Shown here in pieces: positions 48,201 through 56,515 of a DNA stretch of 64,000 nucleotides. The translations under genes and the position numbers were made by a program. Source of the DNA: Archangium lansingense (GTDB lineage Bacteria > Myxococcota > Myxococcia > Myxococcales > Myxococcaceae); assembly GCF_026626635.1 (NCBI RefSeq), contig NZ_JAPNKA010000001.1:558001-622000 (forward strand), in the 5' to 3' direction. The notes beneath the pieces were generated by a model, which was not told the origin of the DNA, ran no database searches, and saw only the letters and a list, made by a program, of their open reading frames with translations. Numbering within the stretch: the first letter of the stretch is position 1; every line of letters begins with the position of its first letter.

Positions 48201-48505
48201 AGCTGCATGCCGGTGCGGGTGTGCCCGTAGAAGCCCTCCATGGTGGCCGTGAGGACATACGGTCCTCCCGGGGGGAGGTTGTCGAGGAGGTAGCTTCCCG
48301 ACGTCCCGGTCACCGCGGTGAAGGACGCCCCGGTGGCGGTGTTGCGCAGCTGGACCACCACGCCGGTGAGCGGCTGCTTGTCCGTGGCGGTAATGGTTCC
48401 GGTCACCGCCGAACCCGTAACGCCTTGTGCCAGCGCCCCGGTCGCGAGCACGGTCGTAACGAAGAGGGCTATCAGTCTTAAGTTGGATGGACGTAGTGAG
48501 TTCAT
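45287..48505 (-). CDS. Oar-like TonB-dependent outer-membrane receptor
   Basis: A signal peptide (about residues 1-27, ending in GALAQ) is followed by a carboxypeptidase-regulatory-like beta-sandwich (GTITATDKQPLTGVVVQLRN to LKAFESFE). A plug domain (LPLQGRNFTDLVSTTPQVSG, FVVQVSPFDVRYGNFAGGMVNAITKSGTN) and a 22-strand-type barrel ending in ARYIF with C-terminal Phe follow. Length 1072 aa fits the Oar family. In Myxococcus xanthus, Oar is needed for fruiting-body development and outer-membrane protease secretion; the present copy may or may not be the orthologue. ATG at 48505 has GAGG four bases upstream. Confidence 0.9.
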   Translation of the reverse strand: MNSLRPSNLRLIALFVTTVLATGALAQGVTGSAVTGTITATDKQPLTGVVVQLRNTATGASFTAVTGTSGSYLLDNLPPGGPYVLTATMEGFYGHTRTGMQLVLGQRLTLNFQLKAFESFEEEMVVEAQEIDALQDQGRTGPSSTMNSAAMARLPLQGRNFTDLVSTTPQVSGTAMAGQNNRFNNIQIDGAAYNDLFGLSGSGTPGGQANAKPISIEAIESFVVQVSPFDVRYGNFAGGMVNAITKSGTNDFHGSVFGYGQNKVLAGRQSDPTFLGYNIWQFGGSLSGPIIKDKVHFFVATDIQERNSAFGNSSQIGGVDPAADAARAGFTAAEAERFNSILANRYGVTDAGNALAPELRNPDRNVFAKISTGVIPNSYLELSYNFVGALQDSLTRSPTAPAVPSRMRDGYQLSNSGYAQTTSTHTARAKLTSTWLDGKLSNEFLAGFSIIRDARDPNQDIPLILVKAGRLGSNDSWLAAGAERFSQLNQLDQDIYQIQDSLTLALGDHQLTAGTSTEFFRLRNAFLQAATGVWTFDSLDDFEAGRASAYQRRFGVSDLQEPGTAAFTVAQPGFYLQDNWRVFKGLTLTPGIRLDIPFLSAANANPRLVNNEALPIDTSKVPSGNILWSPRLGFNWDVEGNSNTIVRGGTGIFSGRPPYVWVANAYSINGLSQVELTCNRGTAGTGAVPNFTIDPSAQPFDCAGGTQAPTTPTNQGEIDYFDPKTRYPQNFRVSLGADRRLPWGIIATADLLYTQDINGWYTTDENLVAQGANGEGRSTYGTFNTTGSFRATPTRRDSQNLVQAVKVFNKNGGRVVNGTLQLSKEIRDLVYVSVGYSYTDAKDLISLTSSQALSNFQFSPVDGSIEERNLRPSAFDRTHRITVTATGSLPYGFNAGLIYTGQSGSPYTWIVNGDVNADGISGNDVAFIPGDASQISLQDPTQYEALNKFIDSQQCLRGAKGRLIQRGECRNPWQNFVNLRLGWNSPEFVKGQRLELQADVFNVLNLLYPKWGLFEQEAQFETHASSFLRAVGYDAANNRPVYSFSEPTAVRNTVYSPTLSRWRIQVGARYIF

Positions 48506-48883
48506 GGAACCTCGCAAGACCTGGGTGGGGGACAGGGACCCGTCGGCCGCGATGCAGATCTGCGGATACGCAGCGGAGCCGGAGGAGGGGCGGAAGGCAA
48601 CTTCTCAAGGGGGCCCACTTCTGCTTCGTCTGCACGCACGAGCGACCTCCCTGGGGAGAGTGAGGGGGTGGGCTCGCGACACGCCGGACGTTGCCTACTG
48701 AACGGCGGCCACTGCCCGGGACGGCCATGTATCAACATTTGAGGGTCCTTTCCAACTGAGGGCCCCATTTTCACCTTGAGTTCACACAGGTGACCCGCCC
48801 AGTAGGGGGCGCCAGCGCCTTCGGCACTCCAGGGTGACGTGGTGCGTCAGGCGTCGCCGCGGCTCTCCGAGGCCTTGCTACAG
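48506..48883. other. Intergenic region upstream of the Oar-like gene
   Basis: No gene seen. It is the leader and promoter region of the Oar-like gene; a sigma70-type candidate lies at 48727-48755. The remaining 120 bases precede the J-protein gene's end and hold nothing notable. Confidence 0.4.
48727..48755 (-). promoter_or_regulatory. Possible sigma70-type promoter of the Oar-like gene
   Basis: On the minus strand, TTGGAA (48755-48750) and ATACAT (48732-48727) are separated by 17 bases, in an AT-richer patch than the surroundings. It would imply a leader of about 215 bases. Confidence 0.3.
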
Positions 48884-49777
48884 CTAGCGTCCCTTGAGGT
48901 AGCGGCTGGACTGCTTGTCGAGCAGTTCCAAGCCAACCCTGGCCTCGCGGCACTCGGGTAGGAGCTGGAGGGCCTGCTCGAAGCTCTCGCGGGCCCGATC
49001 GAAGAAGCGCGTGCTGAGGTACTGGTAGCCGCGGCACACCAGCTCCATGGCCTGGTGCCGGGGCGCGGGCGCTATCTTGGCGGCCTTGGCGAACAGGTCG
49101 AGCGCCTTGGCGTAATCTGCGGATTCCAGGGCGAGCATGCCCAGCTTGTAGAGCTGGAGCGCCGCTGCGGCGGGCAGGGGGCCGCTGCCGCGGGGCGCCG
49201 GTTTCGGCTCGGCAGTGGGGTGCACGCCGGAGGCGGCTCGGGGTGCGGCGGATGCGGCTGGGGCGGGCGAGGTGACAGGTACGCCGTGCGCGGGAGTAAA
49301 GGCGGGGCGTAGGGCGACGGGAACACCGGGCGCTGGAGTAAAGGCAGGGCGCGGGGCGACGGGAACGCCGTGTGCCGGAGTGAAGGCGGGGCGCGGGGCG
49401 ACGGGAACGCCGTGTGCCGGAGTGAAGGCGGGGCCCGGACGGGGCACTACTGGGGCGGATGCGGTCTCGGGGGGTGGAGACACGGGGGCGGACGGCGTCC
49501 GGGGCCTGGCGCGGGCCATTCGCTCGCTCCACTCGCGCCGCTTGTCCGGCTGGGAGAGCACCTCGAAGGCCTTCTTGGCGCTGAGGAAGAGCTCCAGCGC
49601 CTGGGCCTTCTCCTCCTGTGATTTCGCCCGGAGCCGGTCCGGGTGGGACTGGGCGGCGATGCGCAGGAAAGCCTTGCGGATGGCGGGCAGGTCCTCCGCG
49701 CCGTGCAGTCCGAGCACCTCGAAGGGATTCTTCTCGGAAGGGTTCTTGTCGTGAGGGGACGAGGGGTCCTGGGACAT
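48884..49777 (-). CDS. J-domain (DnaJ-type) co-chaperone with Pro-rich linker
   Basis: The J-domain lies at about residues 16-82 (NPFEVLGLHGAEDLPAIRKA, HPD at 45-47, AKKAFEVLSQPDKRREW). A Pro/Ala-rich linker holds four 14-residue repeats (PAFTPAHGVPVAPR type), and the C-terminal part (about 200-297) is TPR-like. There is no G/F-rich or zinc domain, so it is a class C J-protein, presumably delivering specific clients to the Hsp70 encoded 13 bases upstream. ATG at 49777 has GAGGAGGG eight bases before it. Confidence 0.9.
   Translation of the reverse strand: MSQDPSSPHDKNPSEKNPFEVLGLHGAEDLPAIRKAFLRIAAQSHPDRLRAKSQEEKAQALELFLSAKKAFEVLSQPDKRREWSERMARARPRTPSAPVSPPPETASAPVVPRPGPAFTPAHGVPVAPRPAFTPAHGVPVAPRPAFTPAPGVPVALRPAFTPAHGVPVTSPAPAASAAPRAASGVHPTAEPKPAPRGSGPLPAAAALQLYKLGMLALESADYAKALDLFAKAAKIAPAPRHQAMELVCRGYQYLSTRFFDRARESFEQALQLLPECREARVGLELLDKQSSRYLKGR
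49275..49440 (-). repeat. 42-bp tandem repeats in the J-protein linker
   Basis: Four near-identical 42-base units encode PAFTPAHGVPVAPR-type repeats; the two copies nearest 49440 are almost identical at the DNA level. Confidence 0.8.
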
Positions 49778-49790
49778 GGGAGCACCCTCC

Positions 49791-51323
49791 TCAGGGCGAG
49801 GTGGCGGTGGGAGGGCGCAGCGTCGCCTCGGCCTTGCGGCCGGTGGCGGGCTCGCGCGCGGTGACATGGAGGATGCCATCCGCGTCGATGGTGAAGTCCA
49901 CCTCTACGCGCACGGTGCCAGCGGCGGCCGCGGGCAGTCCTGCGAGTTGCAGCTCTCCGAGGTAGCGGTTGCCGTCCACGGTGGGCGCCTCGCCTTGGTA
50001 CACCTCCAGGTCCACATGGGTCTGGTGGTCGAGGGTGGTGGCGAACACCTTCGTCTCGCGCGTGGGGATGGTGGTGTTGCGGGGGATGAGCACGCTGAAG
50101 CGGCCGCCCTCGGTGCGGATGCCCAGGCTGCGCGAGAGCACGTCCAGCAGCAGCACCTTGGGCAGCTCGGGCGAGGTGCCGGCGATGATGTCCGCCTCGA
50201 GCGCGGCGCCGAGGGCCACGGCCTCGTCGGGGTTGACGGAGCGCTCGCCGGGCCGGCCCAGGTACTTTTCCGCGCGAACGCGCACCGCGGGCATGCGCGT
50301 CATGCCGCCCACCAGGACAACGCGGTGGATGTCCGCCAGCGTGAGGCCCGCGTCCTGGAGGGCCTGCTCGCACGGGGAGCGCAGCCGCTCCAGCTCCCGG
50401 GTGGCCAGGTTCTCCAGGAGGGTGCGCGAGAAGGAGGGGATGGACAGGTGCAGGGGCCCCTCGGCCGCGGCGCCGAGGAAGGGCAGGTCGATGGCTGTCT
50501 GCTCCAGCTCGGAGAGCGCGCGCTTGGTGGACTCGGCGGCGTCCTTCAGGCGCCAGAGGGCCTCGGGGTTGTTGGCCAGGTCCACCCCGGTCTGCTTGAG
50601 GAAGATGCGGCGCAGCGCGTCCACCACGAGCTCGTCGACGTTGTCGCCGCCCAGGAAGTTGTCGCCGCAGGTGGCGAGCACCTGCACCACCTCGTCCTCC
50701 ACGTGGAGCAGGGAGATGTCGAAGGTACCGCCGCCCAGGTCGAAGACGGCGATGTTCTCCGGGCGCGACTCGTCGAAGCGGCAGGCGAGCATGGCCGCGG
50801 TGGGCTCATTGAGGAGCCGGTGCACGGTGAGGCCGGCACGCTGGCCGGCGGCCTTCGTCTCCTGGCGCTGCACCTCGTCGAAGTAGGCGGGCACGGTGAT
50901 GACGGCGCCCTCGACGCTCTGGCCCAGTTGGGCCTCGGCGCACTCCTTGAGGTAGCGCAGCACGTGGCTGGACACCTCGGCCGGGGTCATCACCTGGCCG
51001 TGCACGCGGATGGCGGCGTTGCCCGAGGGGTCGGCCACCACCTCATAGGGCATCAGCTTCCGCATCTGCTGGACGGCGGGGTCCGAGAAGCGCCGGCCGA
51101 TGAACCGTTTGACGCCGAAGACGGTGTCGCGCGGGTGGAGCACGGCCTGGCGGCGTGCCGCGGTGCCCACCGTGACCTTGCCCGAGGCGTCAAAGCCGAC
51201 GACGGACGGGGTGGTGCGCTCGCCCTCGCGGTTGGGCAGGACGCGCGCATGACCCGTGGCCGGGTCGGCCACCGCCATGCAGCTATTCGTCGTGCCCAAG
51301 TCGATTCCGAGAACGATTCCCAT
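49791..51323 (-). CDS. Hsp70 (DnaK-like) chaperone lacking most of the lid
   Basis: The ATPase domain is complete: GIDLGTTNSCMAV, VITVPAYF, LLNEPTAAMLA, VFDLGGGTFDIS and VLVGGMTRMP. A substrate-binding beta domain follows (LLLDVLSRSLGIRT to DADGILHVTARE). At 510 residues it is about 100 shorter than DnaK: the helical lid and the EEVD-type end are missing. So it is a specialised Hsp70. It lies between a kinase gene (23-base gap) and a J-protein gene (13-base gap). The M. xanthus Hsp70-like StkA, a regulator of exopolysaccharide, sits in a comparable multi-gene locus; orthology is a guess. Confidence 0.92.
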   Translation of the reverse strand: MGIVLGIDLGTTNSCMAVADPATGHARVLPNREGERTTPSVVGFDASGKVTVGTAARRQAVLHPRDTVFGVKRFIGRRFSDPAVQQMRKLMPYEVVADPSGNAAIRVHGQVMTPAEVSSHVLRYLKECAEAQLGQSVEGAVITVPAYFDEVQRQETKAAGQRAGLTVHRLLNEPTAAMLACRFDESRPENIAVFDLGGGTFDISLLHVEDEVVQVLATCGDNFLGGDNVDELVVDALRRIFLKQTGVDLANNPEALWRLKDAAESTKRALSELEQTAIDLPFLGAAAEGPLHLSIPSFSRTLLENLATRELERLRSPCEQALQDAGLTLADIHRVVLVGGMTRMPAVRVRAEKYLGRPGERSVNPDEAVALGAALEADIIAGTSPELPKVLLLDVLSRSLGIRTEGGRFSVLIPRNTTIPTRETKVFATTLDHQTHVDLEVYQGEAPTVDGNRYLGELQLAGLPAAAAGTVRVEVDFTIDADGILHVTAREPATGRKAEATLRPPTATSP

Positions 51324-51346
51324 ACACCCATCCCCCCCAGCGTTCT

Positions 51347-53317
51347 TCAGGCTGCTGCCAGCAGCCCTACCTCCGTGAAGAGCAGCGCAACTCGGCGCAA
51401 GGCTACTTCATCCTCCGGACGCTTGAGTTCCGCAAGCGCGCTGGAGAGGGTATTTCCCGGCTTGTTGAGCAGTGAGGAGGCTCGCAGCTCGGTGGCCGAG
51501 AGCGCCAGGTCGCCGGCCGCCACGAGGGCGTCCGGGTTGCGGTGGAGCGGCTTGTGGCGCAGCGGCTCCTGCTCGTGGACCAGGCGCTCCAGCGGGTAGT
51601 GCGCACGCAGGCCCTCGTTGAGCAGCGCCAGTCCGCCCAGCCGCTCCTCGGAGCCGTCGGTGATGGGGGCCTCGCCCTCGAAGAAGGCATAGCGGCCACC
51701 CGTCCAGCCGAGCAGGCTGAGGGCCACGGTGCGCCGGTGCTCGCGCGTCCACTCGGCCAGCTCGGCCGGGGAGAGGACGCGGGCCGCGAGCAGCGCGTCC
51801 AGCAGCCGTCCGGAGAAGGGGCGCGTGTGCTCCACCGCCCGCTGCCATTGCTCCGCCGACAGCTTGCCCGTGTTCAGCAGGAAGGGGCCGAAGCGGTCCG
51901 AGGCCAGGCCCGAGCGCACGGCGATGATCTGCCCCGCCTTGAGGAAGACCTCCTTGTGGGCGCGGTTGTGCTCGAAGTGGAGTCGGCCGGTGGCCTTGGT
52001 CAGCATCAGCCGCGCCATGACGCGCAGCGGAGCCACCCGAGAGAGGTTGCCGGCGTAGCGAGGCGAGCGGGCCTTGGCGAGCCAGGCCTCGAGCCGCTCC
52101 TGGGCCGCGGCCGCCACGGCGCTGATGCCGGGGAAGGCGGAGGGCGGCAGGAAGGGCCCACCGGACTGGGACACCTGCGCCTGCGGCGACAGCTTGCCCG
52201 AGGCGAAGAGCAGCCGCACGTCGTCCTCGCCCAGCTTCGCGAGGGACAGGCCGCCGCCCGGCTCTCGCACCGCGTAGGTGGAGGTGGCGGGCTGCTGCTG
52301 GGCGGGAGGCGCCTCCTGCGCCAGCAGCGCCGGGGGAATGGGGGGCTGTACCGGCGGGGCGCGCACCTCCGGCTCGTAGTAGTTGGCCATCAGCGCGGCC
52401 AGGTCTCGCTGGGACACGCGCAGGCCGGCGGACAGCAGGAACTCGTCCAGCGCGTCGAGCACATCGGCGGCCGTCTGGAAGCGCTCGTCCGGGTTGGCGA
52501 GGATGCACCGGTTGACCACCGCGCACAGTGGCTCTGGCAGGAAGGGGGCGGCGTCCTGGAGCCGCAGCGGCCGGGCCTTGAGCGTCACCGTCTGCTTGAG
52601 CACGTCCATCACCGGGCCGGGCTTGAAGGCGTGCCGCCGTGACAGCATCTCGTAGAGGGTGATGCCCAGGGCGAAGATGTCGCCGCGCCCGTCCGGCTTC
52701 TTCCGGGCGAGCTGCTCGGGAGGGATGTAGCCCGGCTTGCCGCGCACGTTGGTGGCGATGTCGCCGGTGGCCGAGCTGCCCACCAGCGCCACGCCGAAGT
52801 CCAGCAGCTTCACCTCTCCCTCGAAGGAGATGAGGATGTTGGTGGGGTTGACGTCGCGGTGCACCAGGTGGAGCGGCTCGCCTGCCGCCGAGCGCGCGCG
52901 GTGCGCGTAGTCCAACCCCTTGAGGACCTCCATGGCGATGTAGCAGGCCAGGTGCACGGGCAGGCCCTGCCCTCTGGCCGACACGCGCTTCATCAAGTCA
53001 TAGAGATCGCGGCCATGGATGAACTCCATGGCGATGAAGTACTCGCCGCGCTGCTCTCCGAAGTCGAAGATCTGCGCGATGTTCATGTGCTGGAGGAGCG
53101 CCGACAGCCGCGCCTCCTCGATGAACATCTGCACCGCCGACTCCTGCTGGGTGGCCTCCGGCAGCACGCGCTTGACCACGACCGGCTTGGCGAAGCCGCC
53201 CGCGCCGAGCGCCACGCCGCGGAAGATGTCCGCCATGCCGCCGCGGCCCAGGTGGCTGAGCAGCACATAGCGGCCAAAGCGGGCCGGTAGCGCCTGGTAC
53301 CCGGACTGCGTGCTCAT
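51347..53317 (-). CDS. Ser/Thr protein kinase with DUF4388-type C-terminal region
   Basis: Kinase domain at about residues 11-275: GRGGMADIF, VVVKRVLPE, HRDVNPTNILI, DFGVALVG. After a Pro-rich linker, a short GYF-like module (about 355-390, VREPGGGLSLAKLGEDDVRL) and a DUF4388/PATAN-like region (about 420-570, RVMARLMLTKATGRLHFEHN, VFLKAGQIIAVRSG) follow. No membrane helix is evident. Its ATG overlaps the stop of the coiled-coil gene (ATGA), and the Hsp70 gene follows 23 bases later, so kinase and chaperone are made together. Confidence 0.92.
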   Translation of the reverse strand: MSTQSGYQALPARFGRYVLLSHLGRGGMADIFRGVALGAGGFAKPVVVKRVLPEATQQESAVQMFIEEARLSALLQHMNIAQIFDFGEQRGEYFIAMEFIHGRDLYDLMKRVSARGQGLPVHLACYIAMEVLKGLDYAHRARSAAGEPLHLVHRDVNPTNILISFEGEVKLLDFGVALVGSSATGDIATNVRGKPGYIPPEQLARKKPDGRGDIFALGITLYEMLSRRHAFKPGPVMDVLKQTVTLKARPLRLQDAAPFLPEPLCAVVNRCILANPDERFQTAADVLDALDEFLLSAGLRVSQRDLAALMANYYEPEVRAPPVQPPIPPALLAQEAPPAQQQPATSTYAVREPGGGLSLAKLGEDDVRLLFASGKLSPQAQVSQSGGPFLPPSAFPGISAVAAAAQERLEAWLAKARSPRYAGNLSRVAPLRVMARLMLTKATGRLHFEHNRAHKEVFLKAGQIIAVRSGLASDRFGPFLLNTGKLSAEQWQRAVEHTRPFSGRLLDALLAARVLSPAELAEWTREHRRTVALSLLGWTGGRYAFFEGEAPITDGSEERLGGLALLNEGLRAHYPLERLVHEQEPLRHKPLHRNPDALVAAGDLALSATELRASSLLNKPGNTLSSALAELKRPEDEVALRRVALLFTEVGLLAAA

Positions 53318-54564
53318 TTCTTACCGGATCCGTCGAGAGAGTCCTGTTCGCCGATCATCTCGTTGAACATGTCCTCGCTGATGATGAGTGTGCCCGGGCG
53401 CTCGGGGGTGGGCCGGTGCGGACCGGGGATGGGCGCGGGCGTCAGGGCAGGGCCGGAAGGCATGACGCGTGCGCTCGCCTTGGGCATGAAGGCCGCCGCC
53501 TTGGCCGCGGCGGGGGACAGCGCCGGCACGGGGGGCACCACTGGCACGGGGGGCGGCAGCGACGGGCGGGGCGACTCCAGCTCGTCGAGCGGGCCGAGCA
53601 TGATCTCCATGCTGGGCACCTTGCGCTCGGGCGTCAGGGGCTTGCTGGCCACGGGAGGCGGGGCAGCCGTGGCTTCCTTTTCGCCCAGTGTCTCCAACAG
53701 GCTGTTGGCGAGCTGCATGGTGCTGTTGCCGAACATGGTCTCGGCTGGCTTGGGCTTGGTTGGCACCGGTGCCATGGACGGCGGGGGCGGGACCTTGGGC
53801 GGCGGCGGGGCCTTGGCGGAGAGGTTGACGACGCTGGCGGGCGCGGGGATGGGCTTGGGAGAGGTGGGCGAGGACGGAGCGGAGGAGGACTTGTCCCCCG
53901 TGAGCAGGACGATCATCCTGCGCAGATCCTCGATGGTCTGCTCCTTGGCCGTGAGCGTCTGCTCCCGCGTCGTGAGGTTCTTCTCGAGCTCGGCCACGCG
54001 GTGGGCGAGCCGGTCGCGCTCGGCGCGCAGCTTGGGCAGCGTCTCGTTCTCGGCGCGCAGCCGCTGGAGCTCCTCCTGCTGCGCGGCGGAGGGACCCGTG
54101 GCCGTCTCCGCACTACCCAGTCCGCGCACCTGCTCACGCAGGGTGTTGAGCTCGTGGAGCCACATCCGCTTCTCCTCGCGGGCGATGGCCTCCTGCTCCC
54201 GCTGCTCCGCCTCCCGCCGCGCCAGCGCGCTCTGGAACTGCTCGCTGACACCGCCGAGCGCCGACATGAGCTCCTTGAGGCCGCGGCTGGCGCGCTCCAG
54301 GCGCTTGACGCCCTGGCTCTGCTCATCGATGCGCTCCAGCAGCTTGGGCAGCACGGCCTGCTGGGCCTCGCGCACGCCTGCCCGGCGCAGCTCGTCGCGC
54401 TGGGCCTCCAGCCGGGCGAGCTCCTGGGTCGCCTGCCGCAGCAGGGGGAGCACCAGCTCGGCAACGCCCTCGGCCTGGCGCCCCAGCTCGACGCAGCCCT
54501 GTCTCACCGATTGGAGGTCCGCCGAGGAGTCCGCTGATGGCTCCGTGCTGGTTGCGTTCCTCAT
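53314..54564 (-). CDS. Coiled-coil, Pro-rich protein at the head of the kinase/Hsp70 operon
   Basis: Residues about 30-235 are a long coiled coil (heptads rich in Leu, Glu, Gln, Arg). The rest is a Pro/Ala/Ser-rich disordered region ending in an acidic segment (TLIISEDMFNEMIGEQDSLD). No enzyme motif. It probably acts as a scaffold or kinase substrate. ATG at 54564 lies after a GGAGG-rich stretch; the longer frame to 54633 has no support. Overlaps the kinase gene start by 4 bases. Confidence 0.75.
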   Translation of the reverse strand: MRNATSTEPSADSSADLQSVRQGCVELGRQAEGVAELVLPLLRQATQELARLEAQRDELRRAGVREAQQAVLPKLLERIDEQSQGVKRLERASRGLKELMSALGGVSEQFQSALARREAEQREQEAIAREEKRMWLHELNTLREQVRGLGSAETATGPSAAQQEELQRLRAENETLPKLRAERDRLAHRVAELEKNLTTREQTLTAKEQTIEDLRRMIVLLTGDKSSSAPSSPTSPKPIPAPASVVNLSAKAPPPPKVPPPPSMAPVPTKPKPAETMFGNSTMQLANSLLETLGEKEATAAPPPVASKPLTPERKVPSMEIMLGPLDELESPRPSLPPPVPVVPPVPALSPAAAKAAAFMPKASARVMPSGPALTPAPIPGPHRPTPERPGTLIISEDMFNEMIGEQDSLDGSGKK

Positions 54565-54699
54565 CGCGCTTGCTCCACTCCCTCCTCGAGGCGTGCCGTC
54601 ATCAAACCACGCGCACCCGCCATGATACCCCACCGCCCCGTGCTGGGCTTCATGGGGTTGTGGGCTTGGTCGTCAGAGCACCAGCCTGCTGGATTGCTG

Positions 54700-55230
54700 T
54701 CATTTCCCCTGCAAATGAGAGGAGGACGCTCGCTGGGGTAGCGAGGGGAAGGGCTCGAAGGACTCCAACGCGAGCTGTCCGAGGTCCACGTTCGCCTCCG
54801 GCAGCCGCTCGATGTCCTCGGCGAACCAGGGCGTGTCGAGGTGGGGCGGGGTGGGGGGCGATGGTGCCGGGGCAGGGGCCGAGGCAGATGCAGATGCAGA
54901 GGCCTCCGACTCGAGCGGCTCCGTCTCGATATCGGATTGCGAGAGTTCTACCGTGAAGGTGAGCACCGGCTGGGGCTCGGCGCGCCGCGGGCCGGAGACC
55001 TCCACCATGGGACGGCGGCGAGGACGCGCCCCGCCCTCACCGGCCTGAGTTCCGGGAGAGGCGGGGGTCTTCGGAGGGGGCTCCGCCGGACGCACGCTCA
55101 CCTGCAGGGCGGCACCGCATCCCGTACAGCGGATGACCTGGATGCCGGGGCCCGCGAGGGGCACCACCGTCCCACAACGTGGGCATAGGGGGCGCGCGGC
55201 CGGGGTGGAAGAGGGAGCCTCTGCGGTCAT
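54700..55230 (-). CDS. Zinc-ribbon protein of unknown function
   Basis: An N-terminal zinc ribbon (CPRCGTVV ... RCTGCG, two CxxC pairs at about residues 16-35) is followed by a Pro-rich, then acidic low-complexity stretch with an (Ser-Ala) run encoded by GCAGAT hexamers. A short C-terminal segment (PWFAEDIERLPEANVDLGQL) completes it. ATG at 55230 is preferred; 55266 is an alternative. Upstream of the coiled-coil/kinase operon with a 135-base gap. Confidence 0.6.
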   Translation of the reverse strand: MTAEAPSSTPAARPLCPRCGTVVPLAGPGIQVIRCTGCGAALQVSVRPAEPPPKTPASPGTQAGEGGARPRRRPMVEVSGPRRAEPQPVLTFTVELSQSDIETEPLESEASASASASAPAPAPSPPTPPHLDTPWFAEDIERLPEANVDLGQLALESFEPFPSLPQRASSSHLQGK

Positions 55231-55485
55231 GGGCTCGTCGAGCTCCGAGCAACACGACAGGGGCATCCACGCGTGCTGGTCTCGGCGTTACACCATCGAC
55301 GCATCATTCCGCAAGCGGACTCCACGGTCAACGTGACGGCAGAGGCGGAGGCGCATCCTGTCGGCTGTGTAGGCGGGGGAGCATTCACACTGGGGGTGAA
55401 GCCGATAACGTTTGGACACGGGCCCCAGGAGGTGGAGACTTCCGGTGTTCGCCCGATTCACCCGTCCGAAGTTCGAGGTTTTCAC

Positions 55486-56166
55486 ATGCCCTACGAGTCG
55501 TTGCTGGCTCAGATTCCCATGTTCGAGCACCTCGCGAACGAGGATCTGCTTCACTTGTCAGGGCTGCTCCAGCAGCGGCGCTACAGCAAGGGCGAGGTCA
55601 TCTTCCATCAGGGGGATGTGGGCACGGCCCTCTTCATTGTGCGCAAGGGCGAGGTCGCCATCCGCCTGAGCTCCGCGGAGGGGCGGGAGGTCATCCTGGC
55701 GCTGCTGGGCCGGGGGGACGCTTTCGGAGAGCTGGCGCTGCTGGATGGGGAGCCGCGCTCGACGGACGCGGTGGCGCGGGACGAGACGCACCTGCTGAGC
55801 CTGCACCAGGAGGACTTCCGGCGATTCCTCAGTGAGCGCCCGCAGGTGGCCATGGGGCTGCTGGCGGTGCTCAGTCGCATGGTGCGGCGCGTCACGCAGT
55901 TGGTGCATGACTCGGCCTTCCTGGATGCGCGTGCACGGCTGGCGCGGGTGCTGTTGGACCTGGCCCGGACGCAGGGCCAGCCCGGTGCCGAGGGCGGCAT
56001 CCTCATCCCCAAGCTGACGCAGGCAGAGCTGGCCAACCTGTGTGGGGTGACGCGAGAGAGCGCCAACAAGTGGTTGCGCTTCTACACCCGCGAGGGGCTG
56101 CTCACCTCCGAGGGTGGGCAGATCACCATCGTGGACCCCGAGCGCCTGCGCCGCGACGTGGACTGA
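55486..56166 (+). CDS. Crp/Fnr-family transcriptional regulator
   Basis: A cyclic-nucleotide-binding domain (about residues 10-125; GEVIFHQGD, GRGDAFGELALLDGEPRS, a good phosphate-binding cassette with FGELALL and R near its end) and a winged-helix (about 145-226; TQAELANLCGVTRESANKWL). The FGE-L-ALLD-PRS signature suggests cAMP or a related nucleotide may bind. GAGG lies 7 bases before the ATG at 55486. Two CRP-like sites lie downstream, before the histidine kinase gene. Confidence 0.93.
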   Translation: MPYESLLAQIPMFEHLANEDLLHLSGLLQQRRYSKGEVIFHQGDVGTALFIVRKGEVAIRLSSAEGREVILALLGRGDAFGELALLDGEPRSTDAVARDETHLLSLHQEDFRRFLSERPQVAMGLLAVLSRMVRRVTQLVHDSAFLDARARLARVLLDLARTQGQPGAEGGILIPKLTQAELANLCGVTRESANKWLRFYTREGLLTSEGGQITIVDPERLRRDVD

Positions 56167-56222
56167 GGAGGGAGGAGCCCGCGCCCCCGCGCGGACTCGA
56201 CTCCCAGAAAAAATTGGGCGGA

Positions 56223-56244
56223 GGCCGCGCCCCCCAGCGCGGCC
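56223..56244 (+). terminator. Hairpin after the Crp-type gene
   Basis: GGCCGCGC (56223-56230) pairs with GCGCGGCC (56237-56244) around a 6-nt loop, 57 bases after the stop. No U-tract. The rest of 56167-56698 is leader DNA with the CRP-like sites; no gene seen. Confidence 0.45.
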
Positions 56245-56476
56245 CCCTGGCCCTTGGGAACCTGGACGATACCCAACCCTCGCCTTCCCCAGGCGGAGCG
56301 GGGCGGAGTCCCCCCGGCGAGGTATTCGGCGGCCATCCCCCCCTCAGGACATGGCGGCCTTCGGCGGCCTCGCACAGACATCACTCCGCTCGCACCTCGG
56401 GCGCGGCGTTCGGGTCAAAAGGGGCATCGAGTCCCTGTTCCCAAGAACCGTCATACCGCGATGGCCGGTCTGGGGC

Positions 56477-56515
56477 TGTGAATCGACTCACTGCGGGGGT
56501 GTGAAGCCGTTCACA
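56477..56515. promoter_or_regulatory. Two CRP-like binding sites in tandem
   Basis: TGTGAATCGACTCACT at 56477-56492 (one mismatch to TGTGA-N6-TCACA) and TGTGAAGCCGTTCACA at 56500-56515 (perfect). Starts are 23 bases apart, about two helical turns. They lie about 185-220 bases before the histidine kinase start and downstream of the Crp-type gene. Confidence 0.6.

Noticed and set aside
44690..48481. A 1263-codon open frame on the plus strand opposite the Oar-like gene
   Set aside because: It is Arg/Gly/Val-rich without domains and lies antisense to a well-supported TonB receptor; high GC makes long shadow frames common.
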